Shown: positions 45,105 through 55,293 of the stretch, piece by piece | Layout: the number at the start of each line of letters is the position of its first letter | How positions within the stretch are numbered: position 1 is the first letter of the stretch | Assembly: GCA_035771165.1 (NCBI GenBank) | Contig: JAWNZC010000467.1 | Coordinates: 1,203,501 to 1,267,500, forward strand | DNA length: 64,000 nt | Source of the DNA: Paragorgia papillata | Taxonomy: Eukaryota; Cnidaria; Anthozoa; Scleralcyonacea; Coralliidae | Direction of reading: 5' to 3' | The notes under the pieces: model-generated | What the model saw: only the letters and a program-made list of their open reading frames with translations | The model's database searches: none | What the model was told of the DNA's origin: nothing | Program-made: the position numbers and the translations under genes

Positions 45105-46482
45105 CTCCACTCCACTCCACTCCACTCCACTCCACTCCACTCCACTCCACTCCACTCCACTCCACTCCACTCCACTCCACTCCACTCCACTCCACTCCAC
45201 TCCACTCCACTCCACTCCACTCCACTCCACTCCACTCCACTCCACTCCACTCCACTCCACTCCACTCCACTCCACTCCACTCCACTCCACTCCACTCCAC
45301 TCCACTCCACTCCACTCCACTCCACTCCACTCCACTCCACTCCACTCCCCTCCCCTCCCCTCCCCTCCCCTCCCCTCCCCTCCCCTCCCCTCCGCTCCGC
45401 TCCGCTCCGCTCCGCTCCGCTCCGCTCCGCTCCGCTCCGCTCCACTCCACTCCACTCCACTCCACTCCACTCCACTCCACTCCACTCCACTCCACTCCAC
45501 TCCACTCCACTCCACTCCACTCCACTCCACTCCACTCCACTCCACTCCACTCCACTCCACTCCACTCCACTCCACTCCACTCCACTCCACTCCACTCCAC
45601 TCCACTCCACTCCACTCCACTCCACTCCACTCCACTCCACTCCACTCCACTCCACTCCACTCCACTCCACTCCACTCCACTCCACTCCACTCCACTCCAC
45701 TCCACTCCACTCCACTCCACTCCACTCCACTCCACTCCACTCCACTCCACTCCACTCCACTCCACTCCACTCCACTCCACTCCACTCCACTCCACTCCAC
45801 TCCACTCCACTCCACTCCACTCCACTCCACTCCACTCCACTCCACTCCACTCCACTCCACTCCACTCCACTCCACTCCACTCCACTCCACTCCACTCCAC
45901 TCCACTCCACTCCACTCCACTCCACTCCACTCCACTCCACTCCACTCCACTCCACTCCACTCCACTCCACTCCACTCCACTCCACTCCACTCCACTCCAC
46001 TCCACTCCACTCCACTCTACTCTACTCTACTCTACTCTACTCTTATACTCTACTCTACTCTTATACTCTACTCTACTCTACTCTACTCTACTCTACTCTA
46101 CTCTACTCTACTCTACTCTACTCTACTCTACTCTACTCTACTCTACTCTACTCTACTCTACTCTACTCGTCTGTTCTCGTACTCCACCTCACTTCACTTC
46201 ACTCCACTTCACTCCACTTCACTCCACTTCACTCCACTTCACCCCACTTCACCTCATTTCACCTCATTCCACTTCACTTCACTCCACTTCACCTTACTTC
46301 ACTCCACTTCACTTCACTTTACCTCACTTCACTTCACTTCACTTCACTTCCCTTCACTTCACTTCACTTCACTTCACTTCACTTCACTTCACTTCACTTC
46401 AATTCACTTCACTTCACTTCACTTCACTTCACTTCACTTCACTTCACTTCACTTCACTTCACTTCACTTCACTTCACTTCAC
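44950..46482. repeat. Evolving tetramer and pentamer arrays
   Basis: Successive blocks: (CTAC)n with CTAT (44950-45062), (CTAT)n (45063-45104), (CTCCA)n (45105-45347), (CTCCC)n (45348-45390), (CTCCG)n (45391-45440), (CTCCA)n (45441-46012), (CTCTA)n (46013-46168), then mixed CTTCA/CTCCA words settling into (CTTCA)n to 46482. The 300-codon VEWSG ORFs on the minus strand are artefacts. Confidence 0.95.
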
Positions 46483-46580
46483 GTAAGAAGGCACCATTAC
46501 TTGCTCCTAAGTGTATCTGTTTAGGAAATATTACAGGGGCCATATTAATAACAATTACGCGACATTACATGGCTTTAGGC
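46481..46580. repeat. Target-site duplication, left copy (100 bp)
   Basis: ACGTAAGAAGGCACC through TGGCTTTAGGC. It is identical to 51746-51845 except for one substitution (C/T in AAGG(C/T)ACC) and no indel. Preceded by (CTTCA)n as is the right copy. Confidence 0.85.
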
Positions 46581-46595
46581 TTTGTCTCTACTCTC

Positions 46596-48047
46596 ATGGC
46601 GGAAGGTCATGCAAATTATGGCTCTGTAATAACGAGAAATATGAGTCGAAACGTAGCAGATTCTTTATCAAAAATGTCTGATTGTAATGTAAGTGATGTG
46701 TTAGATGTTAGTATATCACAAGAAATTGGTGATTGTGCTAAAGAACTCGAATTTTGTGAAGAGTTAGCTACAAAGCTGGCGACGACATCTGGAGAAGATG
46801 TGGCAAATAATTTGTCAAGAAACCATTCTGCCAAACGTTTGTCCAAACTGAGAGACTACGTAGCGAGTCTATGCCGTAAAGAAAGAGTTGATTTCCCTAA
46901 GGGGAGACTTATTCGACGATTGGTAAGACAAACTGGCCCTAAAGTCGAGGCTAAACTGGCTGCCGATGTTGTCGAACTTATTCGGTATTGGAAATCAGGG
47001 GAGGACAGTCGGCAGTTGAGAGAAATGTTTGTTGAGGTAAATGAAACGCCAAACCGTAATAACTACCCTGTAATAATTGAAGATGGGCAAATTTCATCGG
47101 GAGAACTCTTGAGTTTTATGGAGAAATTGGAAGGGAAGCTAATGGTCGTCAAAGAAGAATGTTCCGAATCAATAACAGCGATGAGAAAGGAAATTGATGA
47201 ACTTAATACGGCTTTGGAATTAAGAGATAGTAAAATTCAATCGCTGGAAGCTGAGATTGCTGGTTTAAAAGGACGATCAAGGGTAAATCACGAGCGGCTG
47301 ATAGAAGATATGAAAGAAAATGCTTTTGAGCTAAATCTTGCTAACGAAAAGATAAAAAATACTGAGCGAAGCCTTACTAAAATAAGTAAAAACTTTGAAC
47401 AAATGAAGAAAAATTACCATACTGGAGAAATGGAGAGTGGCAAGAATGAGTCCCTAAGGAGAGCTGTTGGCGAAAATACAAATACTAATGACAGTGCAAG
47501 TGAGATTACAAAGTCCCCAAGGGAAATTGTTCATGTAGATTTAAATAAAAATTCGGGTGCAAGTGCGATTGCGAAATCAAAACAATCCAGCGGCACAATA
47601 GTTGTCGATGAAATGGAAAATACAGAAGTTGGTGGAGATGCTGTAAAGAGACCAGAAAATCAGGCAATTGGTGTTGGACAGACTAGTATTTCTAGTAAAG
47701 AAAGTAAAGAAGCAGATATGATCCATGACAACCATGCTGATATTGAATTTGTCGGTGTGCAAAGAAAAGCGGTGAAGCGTATATTTATTGGGGGTGTTAA
47801 AGAAGGTGTAACGATTGAAAAGATAACGCAGTACATGAAGGATAGAAGTATTGAACCAACCTTTGTTCGTTTAATGCGGAGTAAAAGAAAAGGGACAACA
47901 TCTGCTCGCGTAAACGTCTGCGCCGAGGATTTTGATACCGTTAAAGAATCCATGTTTTGGCCGGCAGGAGTACATGCCAGACCGTGGTTATCGCTGGCTA
48001 AATGGCAAGATCTTTCAGGGAAGGATAAACATCAATCAACCAAGTGA
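46596..48047 (+). CDS. LINE ORF1 protein (coiled coil and RRM-like C-terminus)
   Basis: The frame is also open upstream (to 46569), but that part lies in the duplicated target DNA, so the start is ATG 46596 (MAEGHANYGS). About 483 residues. The N-terminal third is helical and basic. Around residues 165-275 there is a long coiled coil (LEGKLMVVKEECSESITAMR, LELRDSKIQSLEAEIAGLKG). A low-complexity acidic/Ser/Asn linker follows. The C-terminal 90 residues (KRIFIGGVKEGVTIEKITQY, FVRLMRSKRKGTTSARVNV) look like an RNA-recognition-motif-type domain as in several LINE ORF1p, and would bind the element RNA. There is no internal stop. The stop TGA (48045-48047) overlaps the ORF2 ATG (48047-48049) as TGATG, which suggests termination-reinitiation. 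Confidence 0.8.
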   Translation: MAEGHANYGSVITRNMSRNVADSLSKMSDCNVSDVLDVSISQEIGDCAKELEFCEELATKLATTSGEDVANNLSRNHSAKRLSKLRDYVASLCRKERVDFPKGRLIRRLVRQTGPKVEAKLAADVVELIRYWKSGEDSRQLREMFVEVNETPNRNNYPVIIEDGQISSGELLSFMEKLEGKLMVVKEECSESITAMRKEIDELNTALELRDSKIQSLEAEIAGLKGRSRVNHERLIEDMKENAFELNLANEKIKNTERSLTKISKNFEQMKKNYHTGEMESGKNESLRRAVGENTNTNDSASEITKSPREIVHVDLNKNSGASAIAKSKQSSGTIVVDEMENTEVGGDAVKRPENQAIGVGQTSISSKESKEADMIHDNHADIEFVGVQRKAVKRIFIGGVKEGVTIEKITQYMKDRSIEPTFVRLMRSKRKGTTSARVNVCAEDFDTVKESMFWPAGVHARPWLSLAKWQDLSGKDKHQSTK

Positions 48048-51000
48048 TGAACGGCTGTGAAAAACTTAGATTGGCATGCTGGAATTGCAGTGGAGCCTAC
48101 AGCAGTTTTGGTTATTTAAAACAATTATTGCAAATAACGGATATATTAGCAGTATCTGAGCATTGGCTTTATTCTGACAGTGTGTCTTTTTTAGACTCAT
48201 TGGACAGCAATTTGGAGTGCTTTGCGCGATGTAGTAAACTAAATGATTTGAATTTACGTTGGAGAAGAGGACAGGGTGGTGTCGCGATTTTCTGGAGGAG
48301 AACATTGGACTGCCAAAATCTTTCAGGAGGTAATGATAGACTTGTGGCTATCAAGTTAAAAGGTACGTTAAATTTGGTTATTTGCTCTGTGTATTTCCCT
48401 TCGAGCAACAGTTCAATAACAGAGTTTAAGAAAACCTTAGATGATGTTGAGCAATTTTATTATGAACAAAAAGCAAATGGTACAACTGTTGTTATCATGG
48501 GAGATTTTAATGCACACTTGCAGGCTTTGCGGTCAAACCAATCCTTAAACGCGAGGGGAAGACTGTTGCAGGCTATGTTAACAAAATTAAACCTATGTGC
48601 TGTTAACACCGAAGTTAACTGCGTTGGACAAACGAACACGTATATTTCGAGCTGTGGAAACAGCATGATCGATTATATTCTTATTGAAAAGCACTTGGTG
48701 CCATCTGTGCAGCGTGTAGAAATTTTGGCTGAGACTCCAGATAATACTGCGTTCCATCTGCCTGTTGTTTTACATATTGAAGTAGGTGAAACTCAGGGAA
48801 AGAATTCAGCTTTTCCTAAGGAACGCATTGCATGGTCTAGGTGTTCTACAAATAACATTGAAACGTATATTGAAGAATTATCCAAATATTTACCTGCAGA
48901 TATTTTGCCCGAAAAACTCTTTGAAACACCTGCTGATATTGATGCCCAAGTGTCGCTTCTTTGCCGAGCAATAATTCAAGCTGACCAGATGCTGCCGCGT
49001 ATAGTATATAATAAGAAAATTAAACCGTATTGGACTGAAAAGTTAAATCGTCAAAAGAAAATTTCTCGACAAAAGTTTAAGAAGTGGATATCTGAAGGAC
49101 GTCCAAGGGGAATGCAGTATGCGAGTTATGCAGACTATAAAAGAGCTAAGTCAGTCTACCGAAGAGAAAATAGAAACGCGGCACAAAGAACTGAACAGCA
49201 AGAATTCAATGAGATAAGCTAAGCAATGCTAGTGAAATTTATCATGTCAAATTTTGGCGATACGTCAATAGGAAGCGTTGTAACAGACGAAAAAGAAATG
49301 TTCGATTGAAGTTTAATGGAAAAACTGTATCAGATCCGCACAAGTTGGCCGATTTATGGGCTGATTATTACGAGTTACCTTTTACGCCAAGTTTAAAATT
49401 TGATGAACAATTCAAGATGAAGATTGATAGCGAAGTTGAATGCGTAATGGGGCGAGATGAGCTTTTTGATGGAATTCTAGATAAACCAATAACAATAGAA
49501 GAAATTCAGTCGATCATAAGAAAACTCCCTGCTGGGAAAGCTCCTGGGCATGATGGGGTCTTTTACGAGCATATTAAACTCGGCGAACGTGTTTTGCTAT
49601 TGTATCTTGTTCAACTTTTTAACAGCGTCATTAAAGTGGAGTATATCCCGTCATCTTTTAAGCTGGCAGTTAAGATTCCAATTCCTAAAGGTGGGAAAGC
49701 CTTTGCATGTACATTTGACGATCACAGAGGAATTAGTCTGTTAACAACCTTTAACAAGATCATGGAAAGAATAATCCTTTTGAGAATTCAACAGAAACCG
49801 CAATGTATTCCACATACTTTACAGGGAGCTTATCGGAGTGAACATGATGCTCTTACTACAGCCTTTATTATTGATGAAACTATTAAACATTGCTGTGAGG
49901 AAAAGGACAAAGTTTATGTATGCTACGTGGACATCACGAAAGCCTTTGATAACCTATGGATAAATGGTATGCTATTCAAACTGTATCAAAACATGGGTAT
50001 TAAGAGAAAGTGTCTAAAAATCATTCAACATTGGTACACAGGAATGAAGGAAATGGTGCGTATCGATGACTGTTATTCTAGATGTTACAACCTCCTGCAA
50101 GGTACGCGTCAGGGTGGGGTTTTATCTCCGTGGTTGTTTACAGTCTTCGTCAATGACTTGATTTCATTTTTACAAGGAACAGCCCAAACTGGGGTGGTAT
50201 TATATGGAATGTATTATGGCTCACCCATGTATGCAGATGATATCACTATGCTTTCACGCTTGAAAAATGGTTTCGATCTAAATCGAATGTTGAAATTACT
50301 CTATGATTATGGATTACTGTGGAGAATAACATTTAATCAAACAAAAACTGTTACCATGGTATTTGGAGAGAAAACCGTTGATAGCCAGAGGAACGTAAAT
50401 AGAAGAGTTTGGTTACTTGGTGATATTCAACTTCGTGAGAAAGATGTTTGGAAGAATTTAGGTAAAATATGGCATGTGAAAGCCACAGATATGGAACCGA
50501 TAGAAGATGCGGCGAAGAAAGGTTATGCGGCGGGAGTCGAACTTGCTGGGGTAGGGTGTAGATCTGGTGGCATTAATCCTATTACTTCAAGCAAACTATG
50601 GAGAAGAGTTGTTTTACCTAAAATGTTGTATGGAAGTGAACTGTGGCAGCTTAGCAAACAAAAATGTTTAATGTTAGAGAAATGTCAGAACATATTTGTT
50701 CGCGTGATTGAAGGTCTATTGCCAGGAACGTCTGGTTCTGCGGCGAGGTGTCTTTTGGGCCTATGGAGCATCGAGGGAGAGATAGAGAAAAAGAAGTTAT
50801 CTTTTTTGGGGCGACTTCTTAATTCATCACACTATCTTGCACAAAGAAAGCTGCTAATAATAAGGATTCTACGATGGAAGTACAGGTATGAAGTATCAAC
50901 TGGTTTTGTACCTGACGTCATGAATATTGCTTTAAAACATGATCTATGGACTTATATTGAAATATTTTTGGAACATGGTACCTTTCCGTCTAATACGCAA

Positions 51001-51525
51001 GGGAAGAGAGTAGTGTTTAAAGCGGTCAAAGCTACTGAGGAAAGTTCCTGGAGAAATAGATTTGCATCGAAAGGAATGGAACGATATCTACGTATCCACT
51101 GAGAGCTAAAACCCTCATGTTGGTACTATCTTCTCCAACGACATCCAACTACAAATAGGTGTGTAATGACAGTCGTAAGATTACTGTGTAACTCATTTAT
51201 GGTAAATGAAAAACGAATAAATGCAACTTCGGTAGTTCATGAATGTCATGGTTGTGGGAATACGTTTGGGGATCCTGTGGCCCATATTGTTTTAACCTGT
51301 TGTTGGAGCCAAGAAGCTAGAGAAAACTTTTGGGAATGGTTAATGGATAGCATGCCAATCGAGTTTTATTCCTGTCTAGTTCAGATGGACGATGACGAGT
51401 TGCTTGATGTACTTCTTGGACGAACTATAACATTAAGTCCTGAATTTTTGGACGACTTTTTGGTACACTCCGCGTACTATATACATCGCTGTGTTACAGT
51501 ATCAAAATTGATAACTATTGAATAA
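48047..51525 (+). pseudogene. LINE ORF2: AP endonuclease, reverse transcriptase, CCHC knuckle
   Basis: It starts MNGCEKLRLACWNCSGA. The apurinic endonuclease shows WNCSGAYSS, SEHWLY, GGVAIFWRR, VVIMGDFNAH (catalytic D/N) and MIDYILI (48.1-48.75 kb). A basic linker follows. One base is lost near 49215, moving to the frame of 49220-51525. RT blocks: KLPAGKAPGHDGVFYEHIK, DDHRGISLLTTFNKI, YVCYVDITKAFDNL (motif A), LLQGTRQGGVLSPWLF (motif B), YADDITML (motif C, near 50230). An in-frame TGA at 51100-51102 interrupts before the C-terminal part with CHGCGNTFGDPVAHIVLTCC, a zinc knuckle. The protein nicks target DNA and copies the RNA. With only two lesions over 1,160 codons, this is a young copy. Confidence 0.85.
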
Positions 51526-51745
51526 TAACTTTGTAATATAGAGCCATATTGCAATTGTACTTTATAATTTTTATAATTTAGTTTAGTATAGTTAATTTTA
51601 AATTTTCTTTGTAAATTTTATAATTTATCTCTTCCGCATGGGAGGCGAATAAAGAATTTCACTTCACTTCACTTCACTTCACTTCACTTCACTTCACTTC
51701 ACTTCACTTCACTTCACTTCACTTCACTTCACTTCACTTCACTTC

Positions 51746-51845
51746 ACGTAAGAAGGTACCATTACTTGCTCCTAAGTGTATCTGTTTAGGAAATATTACA
51801 GGGGCCATATTAATAACAATTACGCGACATTACATGGCTTTAGGC
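51746..51845. repeat. Target-site duplication, right copy (100 bp)
   Basis: Same 100 bp as 46481-46580 with one substitution. It continues on the right into unduplicated flank (GGAGTCTATCACATC), which defines the end of the duplication. Confidence 0.85.
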
Positions 51846-52195
51846 GGAGTCTATCACATCCCCTGTAGCCATAATTGAAGCGGATACATTTTCTGTTACA
51901 AAAATCGAATTGATACACTGTATTAAAACTATAGGGGTCGTTTTGATCAATTAGCAAAGCAATTATCTTAGCGTGAAAGCAGATTGTCCCGTCTGTGGGT
52001 GTATTGCGTTTTATTTCAATAAAGAGACTCCAATTGATTTGGAGAAGAGTGGAGATTTTGCGTCAAAGAATAAAGAATTTAAGAAACGTATTCCTGTGTT
52101 TCCTAAAAGACGAAGCCGTTGGTCGGATCAGGGTGTATTTTCGATCTCAAAGCAACAAGGTTTTATAAAAAGGACGTCCTTTGCACTACGTAAAG
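51846..52195. other. Upstream region of SLCO gene B
   Basis: Holds an acceptor-like TTATCTTAG at 51963-51971 and an open frame 51973-52206 (starts VKADCPVCGC) that would join the SLCO frame if one A were added to the A5 run 52199-52203. It may be 5' UTR or an N-terminal extension. No promoter motif can be assigned. Confidence 0.35.
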
Positions 52196-52361
52196 ATGAA
52201 AAATGATCGGTTTAAGCTTAAGGATGAAGATGCGGAACATACTTCCACGGTTAGCAGGGATGAAAGGCTTGGCTATTTGGGATTTAGTCCACGGTGGCTA
52301 CAGTTTTTGAATAATCCGTGGTGCTTTCTTCTTGGAATAACTTGTCTATCTTTTGGCCAAG
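52196..52361 (+). CDS. SLCO gene B, first recognised coding exon
   Basis: From ATG 52196 the exon reads MKNDRFKLKDEDAEHT, then RDERLGYLGFSPRWLQFLNN, PWCFLLGITCLSFGQ and a donor GTAGGC at 52362. A short polar cytoplasmic N-terminus followed by G-x2-x-F-x-P-x2-LQ-x-L and the first membrane helix is the opening of SLCO/OATP transporters. It ends in phase 1 (G), completed by CA of exon 58162. The ATG is chosen because it is in frame without any correction; an upstream frame could extend the protein if an A were missing at 52199-52203. Confidence 0.7.
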
Positions 52362-52410
52362 GTAGGCGAGAAAGATTTTGATATTTGATTTATTTTAAAG
52401 AATATTTTAC

Positions 52411-53130
52411 TGTGTCTAACACCAGACTATTTTACTTTGTCTAACATCAGACTATTTTACTCTGTCCAATACCAGGCTATTTTATATACTGTGTCTAACA
52501 CCAGACTATTTTACTCTGTCTAACACCAGACTATTTTACTGTGTCTAACACCAGACTATTTTACTCGGTCTAACACCAGACTATTTTACTCTGTCTTGCA
52601 CCAGACTATTTGACTGTGCCTAACGTCAGACTATTTTACTGTGTCTAACACCAGACTATTTTACTCTGTCTAACCGCACCAGACTATTTTACTCTGTCTA
52701 ACACAAGACTATTTTACTCTGTCTGACACCAGACTATTTTACTCTGTCTAACACCAAACTATTTTACTCTTTCTAACACCAGACTATTTTACTCTGTCTA
52801 ACACCAGATTATTTTACTCTGTCTAACACCAGACTATTTTACTCTGTCTAACACCAGACTATTTTACTCTGTCTAACACCAGACTATTTACTCTGTCTAA
52901 CAACAGACTATTTTACTCTGTCCGACACCAGACTATTTTACTCTGTCTAACACCAGACTATTTTACTCTGTCTAACACCAGACTATTTTACTGTGTCTAA
53001 CACCAGACTATTTACTCTGTCTAAGAAAAGACTATTTTACTCTGTCCGACACCAGACTATTTTACTCTGTCTAACACCAGACTATTTTACTCCGTCAAAA
53101 ACCAGACTATTCTACTCTGTATAACACTAA
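52411..53130. repeat. 25-bp minisatellite CTAACACCAGACTATTTTAC
   Basis: About 28 units of CTAACACCAGACTATTTTAC followed by TCTGT, with scattered substitutions. In intron 1 of SLCO gene B. Confidence 0.95.
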
Positions 53131-53330
53131 ACGAAAATTAAATTTATCTTATTTGAAAGAACACTTAAAATTACAAGTAGCATCTTTTCCACTTTTTCGT
53201 TTCCTTGCTTCATTGTTGAGATATTTTTGAGTTTGTTTACTTGTCATAATTGACATGCAAATTAAACATTTTGACGTCACATTTGTTTAAGGAGTTATTG
53301 GAGAAGGTTATATATCTTTGCTATTGTTAA
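53131..53330. repeat. Copy of a dispersed intronic repeat
   Basis: AAACGAAAATTAAATTTATC plus GAAAGAACACTTAAAATTAC match 40107-40165, and TTTTCGTTTCCTTGCTTCAT matches 42006-42025 in gene A. Confidence 0.6.
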
Positions 53331-53334
53331 ACCA

Positions 53335-53710
53335 TTTATAACACTAACGACAGCTTGCACAGCAAAAACTAACAAGACTTTACAAACTCCAAGCTGAAAG
53401 CACTATACTAACTAACGACAACTTGTAGAGCAAGAACTAACAAAACTTTACATACTCTAAGCTGAAAATACTATACTAACTAAGTAACTAACGACAGCTT
53501 GTACAGCAAGAACTATAACAAAACTTTACAAACTCTATATTAACTACCGACAGCCTGTACAGCAAGAATTAACAAAACTTTACAAACTCCAAGCTGAAAG
53601 TACTATACTAACTAACAACAGCTTGTACAGCAAGAACTAACAAAACTTTAGAAACTCCAAGCTGAAAGTACTATACTAATTAACGACAACTTGTAACAGC
53701 AAAAACAACC
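53335..53710. repeat. Irregular 58-76-bp tandem repeats
   Basis: Six copies of CAGCTTGTACAGCAAGAACT followed by AACAAAACTTTACAAACTCC with variable spacing. Confidence 0.85.
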
Positions 53711-54194
53711 GAAATTTTAGCACTAAGTAATTTAATTACGCAAACTAAACACACAAGGTAACAATTTCCTATCGAGCTACCGATTTGAAATCCGTGAATA
53801 CAGTTCATGTGGAGTTTGGGGTTTGTGGCAATTAAGATGGCGATTGATTGCATTTGCACATTTGTGTAGATTAGCGCGTTAGTTAATGTGTACGACATTC
53901 ACAGGTGTGATTTACGGCTGAAATTCAAGTTCAACGCTCTGAAGGTCAATCGTTGAACAGGACTAAACGCGTAAACAAATTGTAGTTGTTGTATAATGTC
54001 TGGCTTTTAAAGACCATTTTGCTGTTTATTTGATTTTTTTAGTTGGCGATTGACGGTGGTGATAAGTGCCGCCTGCGATTTCTGCGTCAAATTACGCGCA
54101 GTGTAATTTATTCTGGATATTTGCAATGCTTGAAGCAATTAAGTAATTTTAAAAAGAGCAAAGTGGAAAAGTTATTAACTGCCGATTAGTAACG
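53711..54194. other. Non-coding intron stretch
   Basis: No gene recognised. 54155-54185 (AGAGCAAAGTGGAAAAGTTA) is an inverted match to the part of the 120-bp unit reading CAACTTTTCACTTTGCTC. Confidence 0.45.
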
Positions 54195-54910
54195 AAAAAC
54201 CGAAGTTTCACTCTAAGGAAAGGCTCTGCTTGAAACGTCAGTATTTCGTTATTAAAACTATTCTCAGCAGTTTACCATCTTTTCACTTTGCAGTCTATTT
54301 AAAACACTGCCTACGTACACATCACTCTAGTTTTTACTCTGGAGAAATGCTCCGCTTGAAACGTCAGTATTTCCTTATCAAAACTATTCTCAGCAGTTTA
54401 CCATCTTTTCACTTTGCTCTATTTAAAACACCGCCTACACAACACTCTAATTTTTACTCTGAGGACGGGCTCTGCTTGAAACGTCAGTATTTCCCTATCA
54501 AAACTATTCTCAGCAGTTTACCATCTTTTCACTTTGCTCTATTTAAAACACTGCCTACACAACACTCTAGTTTTTACTCTGATAAAGGGCTTTGCTTGAA
54601 ACGTCAGTATTTCGTTATCAAAACTAATCTCAGCAGTTTACCATCTTTTTACTTTGCTCCATCTTAAACACTGACTACACAACACTCTAATTTTTACTCT
54701 GATGAAGGTCACTGCTTGAAACGTCAGTATTTCGTTATCAAAACGTTTCTCAGCAGGTTACCAACTTTTCACTTTGCTCCATCTAAAACACTGCCTACAC
54801 AACACTCTAGTTTTTACTCTGACGACGGGCTCTGCTTGAAACGTCAGTATTTCGTTATCAAAACTATTCTCAGCAGTTTACCAACTTTTCACTTTGCTCC
54901 ATGCATCTAA
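54195..54910 (+). repeat. 120-bp tandem array with a hammerhead-ribozyme-like motif in each unit
   Basis: Six units. The last four motifs start at 54459, 54579, 54699 and 54819, exactly 120 bp apart; the first two are at 54213 and 54338. Each unit has TTTTTACT, a CTGANGA-like core, a short GGGC/GCTT-type stem, TTGAAACGTC, then AGTATTTC. TACT and AGTA can pair as stem I. Core states: CTAAGGA, CTGGAGA, CTGAGGA, CTGATAA, CTGATGA, CTGACGA, so units 3, 5 and 6 keep the core (position 7 is variable in hammerheads). Because 120 is a multiple of 3, the array shows a 145-codon ORF that I regard as spurious. Confidence 0.85.
54690..54738 (+). ncRNA. Hammerhead-like self-cleaving motif (best-preserved unit)
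   Basis: TTTTTACT-CTGATGA (54699-54705), a 12-nt hairpin segment, GAAA (54718-54721), C, then GTC (54723-54725) as predicted cleavage triplet, and AGTATTTCG. It follows the type I order with an extremely short stem III, as in Penelope-like elements and metazoan retrozymes, which cleave as dimers in tandem arrays. Against it: in most units one extra nucleotide separates the core from stem II, and stem II pairing here is weak (AGG with CTT). Activity is not established. Confidence 0.35.
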
Positions 54911-54919
54911 AACAGTGCC

Positions 54920-55030
54920 TATACTGCCTCTCGACTTCTTTGTCTCGACTCTCGACTTTTTTGTCTCGACTCTCGACTTCTTTGTCTCGACTCTCGACTT
55001 TTAGTCTTGACTCTCGACTTTTGGTTACAC
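54920..55030. repeat. CTCGACTCTCGACTTCTTTG minisatellite
   Basis: Four to five units of about 21 bp with T-run length changes. Confidence 0.85.
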
Positions 55031-55293
55031 TCACTATGGAGTACTTGGTTCCATGAAGCGATTTTGATGTAAACAAGAAGCCCGTTTAGCCGAATAATCA
55101 AACGATCTGAATACTTTCAGTAGACTAGACAAAACCTATAGTGCTGAACTCGGCAGATTCAAGCGATGGTTCCGATATATAATTCATGTAAATCGTACCA
55201 ACAGAAAATATTTAAACATGTTTTGAAACACATTTCCAAATGTAATACGACACCTTCATGATAGGCGACTTGTAGACGACTAACATATCTAAA

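Larger units (their letters stand above)
46581..51745 (+). mobile_element. Full-length two-ORF LINE
   Basis: The 5.2-kb element has a short 5' leader (46581-46595), ORF1 (46596-48047), ORF2 with AP endonuclease, reverse transcriptase and CCHC (48047-51525), a 3' UTR with AATAAAG, and a (CTTCA)n tail (51656-51745). It is flanked by a 100-bp direct duplication. Only one frameshift and one nonsense codon are found in ORF2. The clade is not assigned. Confidence 0.85.

Noticed and set aside
45094..46015. Three 302-305-codon minus-strand ORFs of repeating VEWSG
   Set aside because: All three frames give the same peptide, a property of a pentamer repeat, not of a gene.
51973..52206. Separate small gene upstream of the SLCO exon
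   Set aside because: No start codon (only GTG) and no recognised domain; better seen as UTR or a possible N-terminal extension of gene B.
52411..53130. CRISPR-like array
   Set aside because: Units are contiguous 25-mers without unique spacers, in a eukaryotic intron.
54230..54910. 145- and 64-codon ORFs with repeated KRQYFVIKTILSSLPSFHF
   Set aside because: The frame stays open only because the monomer is exactly 120 bp; the nucleotide motif is what is conserved.
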